The notes under the pieces were generated by a model, which searched no databases, was not told where the DNA came from, and saw only the letters and a program-made list of their open reading frames with translations. Made by a program: the position numbers and the translations under genes. From assembly GCA_027484685.1 (NCBI GenBank), contig JAIXSO010000011.1, positions 1 to 64,000 on the forward strand: a DNA stretch of 64,000 bases, given 5' to 3'. This DNA is from Bacteroidota bacterium. GTDB taxonomy: Bacteria > Bacteroidota > Bacteroidia > UKL13-3. Shown here piece after piece: positions 54,890 to 61,640 of the stretch. Every line of letters starts with the position of its first letter. The stretch's first letter is position 1.

Positions 54890-56197
54890 ATGGCATCATT
54901 TAAAGTAAAAGGCGGTAAGCAACTAAAAGGCGAATTAATTCCACAAGGAGCCAAAAACGAAGCATTGCAAATTATCAGCGCAGTGCTCATTACATCGGAA
55001 AAAGTAATCATTGAAAATATTCCAAATATTAGAGATGTAATGAAATTGATTGAACTATTGGCCGATATGGGTGTAGTAGTTGAGCAATTAAATACAGATA
55101 CTTATTCTTTTACAGCCAATAATGTTAACTTGGAGTACTTATTAAGCGATGAGTTTAAAAAGAAAGGTGCTAGTTTAAGAGGTTCGGTTATGATTATTGG
55201 ACCACTTTTAGGCCGATTTGGAAAAGCGTTCATTCCAGAACCAGGTGGTGATAAAATTGGAAGACGTCATTTAGATACACACTTTAGAGGCTTTGAAGCT
55301 TTAGGTGCACGATTTGATTATAACCACGATGAAAAGTTTTATAGCATTGATGCCAAAGACTTAAAAGGCGATTACATGGTGCTTGATGAAGCATCGGTTA
55401 CTGGAACAGCTAATATTTTAATGGCAGCAGTTTTGGCTAAGGGTAAAACGGTAATTTATAATGCCGCTTGTGAGCCTTATTTGCAACAGCTTTGTAAAAT
55501 GCTAAATAGCATGGGTGCTAAAATTACCGGTGTGGGCTCTAATTTATTAACCATTGAAGGTGTTGATAGCCTTGGAGGATGCACACACCGTATGTTGCCC
55601 GATATGATTGAAATAGGAAGTTTTATTGGATTAGCAGCAGCTACTAATTCAGAAATAACCATTAAAAACTGTTCTATTCCTTCGTTAGGAAATATTCCAA
55701 AAATATTTGGCAGAATGGGAATTCAAATGGAGTTTAGAGGCGATGATATTTTTATTCCAAAACAAGATTCGTACAAAATTGAAAGTTTAATAAATGGTTC
55801 TATGTTAACGATTAGAGATGGTATTTGGCCGGCCTTTACCCCTGATTTAATTTCAATTGCTTTGGTTACTGCTACGCAAGCTAAAGGCTCAGTTTTAATT
55901 CATCAGTGGATGTTTGAAAGCCGCTTATTCTTTGTAGATAATTTAATAGATATGGGCGCTAAAATCATTTTATGCGACCCTCATAGAGCAGTAGTTATTG
56001 GTAGTAACCGTGAGCAAAAATTACGTGGTATTACCATGAGTAGCCCCGATATTAGAGCTGGTGTGGCCATGTTAATTGCAGCTTTAGCAGCAGAAGGAAC
56101 TTCCACCATCAATAATATTGTTCAAATAGATAGAGGTTATCAATTTATTGATAATCGTTTAAATACCATTGGCGCAGATATTACCCGCATTGATTAA
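54890..56197 (+). CDS. murA: UDP-N-acetylglucosamine 1-carboxyvinyltransferase
   Basis: The product is 435 residues. Lys22-Asn23 (GAKNEAL) and the two-domain EPT fold are normal. The residue equivalent to catalytic Cys115 is Asp121 (PEPGGDKIGRR), the natural variant associated with fosfomycin resistance in other bacteria. It catalyses the first committed step of peptidoglycan synthesis. The 3' end overlaps the start of the TlpA-like gene. Confidence 0.96.
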   Translation: MASFKVKGGKQLKGELIPQGAKNEALQIISAVLITSEKVIIENIPNIRDVMKLIELLADMGVVVEQLNTDTYSFTANNVNLEYLLSDEFKKKGASLRGSVMIIGPLLGRFGKAFIPEPGGDKIGRRHLDTHFRGFEALGARFDYNHDEKFYSIDAKDLKGDYMVLDEASVTGTANILMAAVLAKGKTVIYNAACEPYLQQLCKMLNSMGAKITGVGSNLLTIEGVDSLGGCTHRMLPDMIEIGSFIGLAAATNSEITIKNCSIPSLGNIPKIFGRMGIQMEFRGDDIFIPKQDSYKIESLINGSMLTIRDGIWPAFTPDLISIALVTATQAKGSVLIHQWMFESRLFFVDNLIDMGAKIILCDPHRAVVIGSNREQKLRGITMSSPDIRAGVAMLIAALAAEGTSTINNIVQIDRGYQFIDNRLNTIGADITRID

Positions 56198-56720
56198 TCG
56201 TGGCATAAAATATGGCTTTACTTTGAGCTTGGCTTTACTATTTTGTAGTTTTTTAGTTGATAATAAGGAACTGAAAATTAGAAGCCAAGCTCCTGATTTT
56301 TCGGCCAAGTTATACAATAACAAAGATTTTAAATTAAGCAGTTTAAAAGGCAGCTACACTTTGGTGCAATTTTGGGCTAGTTGGGATATACCATCACTTA
56401 AAAGTAATGTAAAATTGGTAAAAACTTATAATGAATTTAAGGATTATAAATTTATAAATGGTAAAAAGTTTAATGTGGTTGAAATTAGCATTGACCAAAA
56501 ACCGGAAACCTATAAAATAGCCATAGCCCGCGAAAATGTTCCTTGGAATTATTTAATATGCGATTTTAAAGGTTGGGATAGTCCATTGATTGATAGCTTT
56601 AAAATAGAAAACATTCCTGCTAATTTTTTACTTGACCCCAGTGGAATAATTATAGCCAAAAATATTTTTAACGATGATATAGAAAACGAATTGAATAAAT
56701 ATACTAAACAAAAAAAGTAA
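56190..56720 (+). CDS. TlpA/AhpC-like thioredoxin-fold protein lacking the active cysteines
   Basis: The product is 176 residues from the TTG at 56190; another TTG at 56169 would add seven residues inside murA. A single hydrophobic segment (FTLSLALLFCSFLV) anchors it. The fold is that of TlpA/alkyl-hydroperoxide-reductase proteins (APDFSAKLYNNKDFKLSSLKG, VQFWASWDIPS, ENIPANFLLDPSGIIIAKN). WASWDIPS stands where WCxxC is expected, so it cannot be a thiol-redox enzyme. It overlaps murA by 8 bases. Confidence 0.8.
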   Translation: MINRGIKYGFTLSLALLFCSFLVDNKELKIRSQAPDFSAKLYNNKDFKLSSLKGSYTLVQFWASWDIPSLKSNVKLVKTYNEFKDYKFINGKKFNVVEISIDQKPETYKIAIARENVPWNYLICDFKGWDSPLIDSFKIENIPANFLLDPSGIIIAKNIFNDDIENELNKYTKQKK

Positions 56721-56740
56721 CCAAATGGGTTACTTTTTTT
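56711..56740. terminator. bidirectional terminator between convergent genes
   Basis: AAAAAAGTAACC (56711-56722) pairs with GGTTACTTTTTT (56728-56739), loop AAATG. The left arm includes the stop of the TlpA-like gene. Confidence 0.8.
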
Positions 56741-56753
56741 GTTTTATAATTTT

Positions 56754-56933
56754 TTATTTAAACAAACCTTTTGCAGCTAAATACGGCACTATAAGCCAAA
56801 GTAAACCTTTAGCCAAAAAGAACATAAATCCCCAAAAACCTAATTTTTTAACATAACCTAACCACTTCCAACGTTTACCGTGAGGAACTGGGCATTCAAT
56901 AGGTTTTGATTCTGTTTTAGTTATTACTTCCAC
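56754..56933 (-). CDS. small membrane protein, about 59 residues
   Basis: A GTG start at 56933 gives MEVITKTESKPIECPVPHGK, then a basic and aromatic stretch and hydrophobic segments (LGFWGFMFFLAKGLLWLIV) to a TAA at 56754. An in-frame stop just upstream excludes longer forms. Composition and length look real. Similar tiny Trp-rich membrane proteins are common in Bacteroidota, but I know no function. Confidence 0.6.
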   Translation of the reverse strand: MEVITKTESKPIECPVPHGKRWKWLGYVKKLGFWGFMFFLAKGLLWLIVPYLAAKGLFK

Positions 56934-57047
56934 ACTGCAAGTTTAGTAATTGATTTTTAAATATCTAAGTTGATTTTTGTTTGAAAACAATTTTATTATT
57001 TATAAATAATAAAATTGTTTTCTTTTGTAAATTGTATTTTAACTATT

Positions 57048-57157
57048 CACTTAAATTAAGTTGGGAGAATTAACAGAGAACAAACTATAAGATTTTATCA
57101 TATATATTCAACTAGATTTGGGCAGATATAGATGATAAAGTCAACATATATAAAAGT
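57048..57157 (+). repeat. 110-bp direct repeat, copy A
   Basis: It is nearly identical to 59027-59138: CACTTAAATTAAGTTGGGAG through AACAGAGAACAAA to CAACTAGATTTGGGCAGATAT and GATGATAAAGTCA. It ends 14 bases before the ATG at 57172. One missing base relative to copy B breaks the peptide frame seen there. TAGATTTG (57113-57120) matches a -7 box. Confidence 0.8.
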
Positions 57158-57171
57158 TAGCGGTAATTATA

Positions 57172-58098
57172 ATGAGACTTCTCCTAATCATATTAGCACT
57201 TTCATTCTGCAGACCAATGGTGTTTGCAACTGGACAAACTCCTGATTATATAATTTATCAACAGGACACGCTTCCCCTTTTTGCGAATCCTTTGGAACAG
57301 TATTTTTCCTTAGTTGGCAACAGGGATATTCCGGACTTTAATGGCGGTTGTGGTTCGACTGCATGTTGGAGAGGTTACAAAGCAATTTGGGAACTAAAAA
57401 ATGACAGTTTGTTTCTACGACAAATTACGTCTTGCCATTCGGATTGTGGAAAGCCGCATGACGGTAATTTATTCAAAATGTTTGGAACACAAAGTGTATT
57501 TGCAAGTTGGTATTCTGGACAAGTAACAATCCCAAGAGGTAAATACTTTGAAAGCTATAACATGGGTTATGCAAGTCTTTATGACTATGAGGAACATTTA
57601 GAGTTTTCAAGCGGTCTTGTTAAAAGCAAATCGGTCATTTCTAATTTAGAGAGGATTGAGAGCATAAAACTAGATCGAATCTTAAGGGAAAACGTTCAAA
57701 ATCTAAAAGACACTATTCTGTTCTATCTGGGTCGAGCAGTAAACTGGAAAAAAATTGAAAATTCAAATGACAATATTTGGTGTGATGATGACTACCTACT
57801 TTATTATGACAGCACGGGTGAGCTTCGGCAGGTCAAAATAATGAATGGTTTATCGGATACACTTAATGCTAAAGACAAAGCACTCTATAGTAAATTGGAC
57901 CAAATCTGTTCTACAAAATTTCTGAAATCACTTTCGCGCCTATCGTTAGGTTACATTAAGCCTCACAGAAATTTCACGGTACGAGTTCAACTGTTTTACG
58001 ATGACAAATTAGAAATATGGGAATGTGAGTTATATTATCGTAGACCGACAGAGAAAGAGTTGCGTGATTGGGTGAAGGAACAAATGACACCGAAATAA
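57172..58098 (+). CDS. exported protein of unknown function
   Basis: The product is 308 residues with a signal peptide (LLIILALSFCRPMVFAT). The region CGSTACWRGYKAIWELKND and SCHSDCGKPHDG is Cys- and Trp-rich and resembles Bacteroidota exported proteins of unknown function that share a WRGYxAxWE motif. Codon use is visibly less AT-rich than in the core genes, which points to recent acquisition. It begins 14 bases after repeat copy A. Confidence 0.8.
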   Translation: MRLLLIILALSFCRPMVFATGQTPDYIIYQQDTLPLFANPLEQYFSLVGNRDIPDFNGGCGSTACWRGYKAIWELKNDSLFLRQITSCHSDCGKPHDGNLFKMFGTQSVFASWYSGQVTIPRGKYFESYNMGYASLYDYEEHLEFSSGLVKSKSVISNLERIESIKLDRILRENVQNLKDTILFYLGRAVNWKKIENSNDNIWCDDDYLLYYDSTGELRQVKIMNGLSDTLNAKDKALYSKLDQICSTKFLKSLSRLSLGYIKPHRNFTVRVQLFYDDKLEIWECELYYRRPTEKELRDWVKEQMTPK

Positions 58099-58261
58099 CT
58101 ACCTAGCTAGTGCAAGAGCAAATTCAAAAACGCTGGTGCACGCATTAGGCGTGTTCAAACCAACAAAAGAATAGATGCCGAATTATAAAGTATAATTTTT
58201 TGAAGTAAATTTATTTTGGTTATATTTTAAAATCCATTGTTATGTTTTATTGTAGCCACAC

Positions 58262-58290
58262 GCTTCCGCTAAAGCAGAACTTGCGGAAGC
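58262..58290. repeat. hairpin before the ParD/ParE pair
   Basis: GCTTCCGC (58262-58269) and GCGGAAGC (58283-58290) are perfect arms with a 13-base loop. It is GC-rich against an AT-rich background. No T run follows. It lies 102 bases before the parD start. Confidence 0.6.
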
Positions 58291-58392
58291 CTAGAGGTAA
58301 TTTTCCGACCAATCACATAGACTTAGAAAAATTCAAAATCAAAAATTTGTTCACTTACCCATTTTTGGTAACTTCGTAAAAAGTTTAATTAA

Positions 58393-58641
58393 ATGAAAAA
58401 TACATCAATATCACTAGGAGATTATTTTGACCAGTTTGTGAGCAGCCAAGTATCAGGTGGGCGTTATAAAAATGTAAGTGAAGTTATTCGTGCAGGACTA
58501 CGACTTTTAGAGGATGAAGAAAGTAAAGCAATTGCTTTAAGAAAAGCCATTGAAAAAGGTTTAGAAAGCCCAAGAGTAGAAAATTTTAACTTTGACGAAA
58601 ATTTAATTCAGCTAAAATCTGAAAAAAGAAAAAATGGCTAA
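58393..58641 (+). CDS. parD: ParD-like antitoxin
   Basis: The product is 82 residues. ISLGDYFDQFVSSQVSGGRY and NVSEVIRAGLRLLEDEE are the ribbon-helix-helix features of ParD/CopG antitoxins. The C-terminal part should bind and block ParE. It overlaps the ParE start codon by 8 bases, as usual for the pair. Confidence 0.92.
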   Translation: MKNTSISLGDYFDQFVSSQVSGGRYKNVSEVIRAGLRLLEDEESKAIALRKAIEKGLESPRVENFNFDENLIQLKSEKRKNG

Positions 58642-58933
58642 AGTTATATTAAGACAATAAGCCATTTACGACTTGAATAATATTTGGGAATATACTTTTG
58701 AAAAATGGTCTGAAACGCAAGCAGACAAATATTATGCAATGCTGAAACTTTCTTGTTTGGAAATTGGAAAAAATCCTGAAATAGGAAAAGAATATAATGA
58801 AATAAGTAAAAATTTACTTGGATTACATTCAGGAAGACATATCATATTCTATCAAATTATTGATAAATTCGAAATTGAAGTTATCAGAATTCTGCATGAA
58901 AGAATGGATTTGAAAACTAGATTAAATGAATAA
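58634..58933 (+). pseudogene. parE: ParE-like toxin with an early stop codon
   Basis: The natural start is the ATG at 58634, overlapping parD. It reads MAKVILRQ then TAA (58658-58660), and continues in the same frame as AIYDLNNIWEYTFEKWSETQ and a complete ParE body to 58933. A single-base change from GAA, AAA or CAA explains the stop. Initiation at the TTG at 58673 would give 86 residues that lack the first beta strand. Confidence 0.8.
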
Positions 58934-59026
58934 AAAAACTACTCATAACATTTAGCAATCCTACACTTGGTAGAATTTAGTGAGGTGCTAAAAGTATTTT
59001 GTCTGTGGTTGGTTTCCTTACCAATC

Positions 59027-59138
59027 CACTTAAATTAAGTTGGGAGGAATTAACAGAGAACAAATTATCAGATTTTATCATTTATATTCAACTAGATTTG
59101 GGCAGATATGGATGATAAAGTCATACATATATACAAGT
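59027..59138 (+). repeat. 110-bp direct repeat, copy B
   Basis: Homologous to 57048-57157. In this copy the sequence reads as an open peptide ending GFLTNPLKLSWEELTEN, then KLSDFIIYIQLDLGRYG and TGA, suggesting a gene 3' end. The copy ends 39 bases before the ATG at 59178. The same left part recurs at 61573-61600. Confidence 0.8.
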
Positions 59139-59177
59139 ATAGTTCATTTTAGAGAGCATTTTCAATTATAGGAAAAA

Positions 59178-60032
59178 ATGGAAAAATTTTGGAAAACTGT
59201 AAACTTATTAATCCTTTTGACTTTAATTTCAACATTAGTCTACGGGACATTTATCGCAAACATTTTCCTAGATTATAAACTTATCGACTATATTGGTTAT
59301 GTTGTTTTGCTAACTGCAATCATAGTTCAAATCATCTTAACAATTATTTATAGAAAAAAGGGAATCAAAAGTCATATTTATTTAAGTACTATATTTTTTA
59401 TAATGACTATTCATATATACCTAAAGTCAACTTTGGGGAGATGCACAGAATACTCAAAAAAAAGAAACTACTTTTATCAACCATGTTATTGTGTTTATAA
59501 CCCCTGCTCACTTTCTAAAGAAATTTTGAGTGATATAAATAGGTTAGACAGTTTAACAAAAGTGCCAGAAATTAGAAAGCGAATTCTTGAATGGAATAAG
59601 GCAAATTACGATGAGCCATCACTTCTATATCCCAGATTTGAAACTTATCGTTATAAACTGAGTTCCACTAACTATTCGGTAGTTGTTCGAATAGAAAAAC
59701 GCGAAAATAAATACTTTGCCATTAAAAAAGTATATAATGGAACGACAGGCGATCCAAACTTACATCCAATAATTTCTAATTTTCAATTGTCAAAACAAAC
59801 ATGGGATTCAATTACCAACGGTCTACATGAATTAAATTTTTGGATTTATCCAACAACCGATAGTATTCGTTATATACATGGATATTCATGTTCTATTGAA
59901 GGATATAATCCTATTAAAAATGAATGCACATCGAAAAATTATCATTGTATCGAACGAGAATGTCCTAAAGATTCCAATATTATCAAAATGTGTGACTTCT
60001 TCAAACGAATAAATGGAAAAAACGATCTATAA
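59178..60032 (+). CDS. membrane protein of unknown function
   Basis: The product is 284 residues with three hydrophobic segments in residues 9-90 and a soluble C-terminal part of about 190 residues. CTEYSKKRNYFYQPCYCVYNPC is Cys-rich and just outside the third segment. No family is recognised. It follows repeat copy B and is followed at once by the attC-like structure at 60031-60160. Confidence 0.75.
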   Translation: MEKFWKTVNLLILLTLISTLVYGTFIANIFLDYKLIDYIGYVVLLTAIIVQIILTIIYRKKGIKSHIYLSTIFFIMTIHIYLKSTLGRCTEYSKKRNYFYQPCYCVYNPCSLSKEILSDINRLDSLTKVPEIRKRILEWNKANYDEPSLLYPRFETYRYKLSSTNYSVVVRIEKRENKYFAIKKVYNGTTGDPNLHPIISNFQLSKQTWDSITNGLHELNFWIYPTTDSIRYIHGYSCSIEGYNPIKNECTSKNYHCIERECPKDSNIIKMCDFFKRINGKNDL

Positions 60033-60160
60033 CAGGCGCTTGGTCGCAATAAGGGCATTAGAATAAAAAGGAAAAGAAACGGCAGAAAAGTTTATTTTTG
60101 AAGTAAACTGCACGTGGCAAAATTGGTGGTAACCATTCCCTTACCTCGCCAAGCGCCAAA
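60031..60160. repeat. attC-like two-box inverted structure
   Basis: GGCGCTTGG (60035-60043) is inverted at 60149-60157. Inside, AAGGG (60051-60055) is inverted at 60138-60142 with similar spacing (7 and 6 bases) from the outer boxes. AGTTTA and TAAACT near 60087-60110 pair at the tip. It starts with the stop codon of the preceding gene and lies just before the next gene. The arrangement resembles an integron attC site, though the terminal GTTRRRY core is not present. Confidence 0.5.
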
Positions 60161-60193
60161 ACCTTACCAATAACCTCAAAAAACTTTACAATT

Positions 60194-60949
60194 ATGACAG
60201 AATCAGAAATTTCGGAATCAGGTAATCCAATTTATCGTTACGATAACGTAAAACCAAAAGAATTTACACCCGCCTTTGGAGAATTTGAAAGTATTGAGGC
60301 CATTTCAAATCATATTGAAAGGAATATTGGAAAAATTGAAACTGTGTTTCATGAAATAGTTTCTGATTTAGTTCATATAGACGTTCATTGGGTAAAGCCA
60401 ACAGTTGATTTTCCTTTTCATAGTCTTGTCACATCAGGAATGAGTGATAAACCTATGAATGTGCCTATAGGTTTAGAAGAACATCGGTATGCTGAATTAT
60501 GTATTCTTTTGCCAAGTGATTGGAAAATTGAAGGAAATAACTTTCAATCAATGGAAGAAGCTTTTAAGGATGAAAATAATTATTGGCCAGTACGATGGCT
60601 AAAAACTATTGCTCGTTTCCCACATGAATATGATACTTGGGTTGGATACGGTCATACAATACCAAACGGAGAACAAGCTGACCCATTCTCTGAAAATACA
60701 AAACTTGGTTGTATGCTTTTATTGCCAAGTTTAACAATTGGTCCTCAATTTTATAATTTGAAAATTAATAACGAAAAAACCATTAATTTTTATTGCTTAT
60801 ATCCGCTCTATAAAGAAGAAATGGATTATAAATTAAAAAAAGGAACTGACCACTTATTAGACAAATTTGAAAAATTCCATGTTTCAGACATTGTGAATAT
60901 ATCAAGAAAAAATACTTGTGTGAAGAAAGGACTATTGGGCTTGTGGTGA
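60194..60949 (+). CDS. suppressor-of-fused (SUFU) domain protein
   Basis: The product is 251 residues, soluble. IDVHWVKPTVDFPFHSLVTSGMSDKPM is the SUFU core (given in part here: TVDFPFHSLVTSGMS), followed by HRYAELCILLPSDWKI and WPVRWLKTIARFPHEYDTW. In bacteria this fold often serves as immunity protein of polymorphic toxin systems. No toxin is adjacent, so that role is inferred from family behaviour. It lies after the attC-like structure. Confidence 0.88.
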   Translation: MTESEISESGNPIYRYDNVKPKEFTPAFGEFESIEAISNHIERNIGKIETVFHEIVSDLVHIDVHWVKPTVDFPFHSLVTSGMSDKPMNVPIGLEEHRYAELCILLPSDWKIEGNNFQSMEEAFKDENNYWPVRWLKTIARFPHEYDTWVGYGHTIPNGEQADPFSENTKLGCMLLLPSLTIGPQFYNLKINNEKTINFYCLYPLYKEEMDYKLKKGTDHLLDKFEKFHVSDIVNISRKNTCVKKGLLGLW

Positions 60950-61062
60950 TTTGGATAATGGAAAAAAAGCCACTACCAAAAAATAGTAAGCAAAAGTGCG
61001 GCTTTAGAACTAAGCTGAACATTTTTATCAATTACTTTTTTGAATAAAAAAATAAATAACTT

Positions 61063-61545
61063 ATGAATAAATACATAACATTACCTGAACCATGCAGTGC
61101 CAAATGGTCGAAAATGGGTAAAGTAGAAGGTGGTAGATTTTGTGATACCTGTACTAAAAAAGTTCACGATTTTACAGGTTGGAATGAACAAGCAATTATT
61201 GAAACAATTGAAATGAGTGAAGAGCAAATTTGTGGTAGGTTTGATGCTAAAACTTTACATATAGAACCTATACGAGTACCAACTTATTTCAATCAATTTA
61301 AGTTAACAGCAATGATAGCGAGTGCAATCATTTTCATAATTACTAGTTGCAAATCAAAATTTGGTTCTTCAACCTATGGAGGAACCCCGGTATTGTATAA
61401 GAAATGTATAGCAGATTCAATTTACATATGTACTCACAAGGATTTAATTACTTTAGACTTTAAGCATAAACCTAATGTAAATGAAGCTCGTTATAAAGAT
61501 AGAAAGCCTTGTATTGATTCCTTAATTATTATTGAAAAAGAATAA
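61063..61545 (+). CDS. small protein with an N-terminal Cys-rich domain and a membrane anchor
   Basis: The product is 160 residues. CSAKWSKMGKVEGGRFCDTC and KKVHDFTGWNEQAIIETI and QICGRF form a Cys pattern found at the N-termini of several Bacteroidota membrane proteins, with likely metal binding by four Cys. A hydrophobic helix (LTAMIASAIIFIITS) near 84-98 ends in CKSK. The remainder is short. The function is unknown. Confidence 0.75.
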   Translation: MNKYITLPEPCSAKWSKMGKVEGGRFCDTCTKKVHDFTGWNEQAIIETIEMSEEQICGRFDAKTLHIEPIRVPTYFNQFKLTAMIASAIIFIITSCKSKFGSSTYGGTPVLYKKCIADSIYICTHKDLITLDFKHKPNVNEARYKDRKPCIDSLIIIEKE

Positions 61546-61572
61546 TTGAGAAGTTGCCCGTGGGTTTTCCTC

Positions 61573-61600
61573 ACCAATCTACTTAAATTAAGTTGGTGGA
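61573..61600 (+). repeat. partial third copy of the 110-bp repeat
   Basis: Matches only the left part of copies A and B: ACCAATCTACTTAAATTAAG and TTGGTGGAAT. The bases before it (GTTTTCCTC) also match copy B. It lies 41 bases before the ATG at 61641. Confidence 0.65.
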
Positions 61601-61640
61601 ATATAAACCAAGGACTAATAATAAGCTAACAAACTATTTT

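Noticed and set aside
58673-58933. Intact short toxin starting at TTG 58673
   Set aside because: The natural ParE start at 58634 overlaps parD and the first strand is needed; a stop mutation explains the data better, though low-level internal starts remain possible.
60031-60160. Firm call of an integron attC site
   Set aside because: The terminal GTTRRRY core is lacking and no integrase is in the window, so it is listed only as attC-like.
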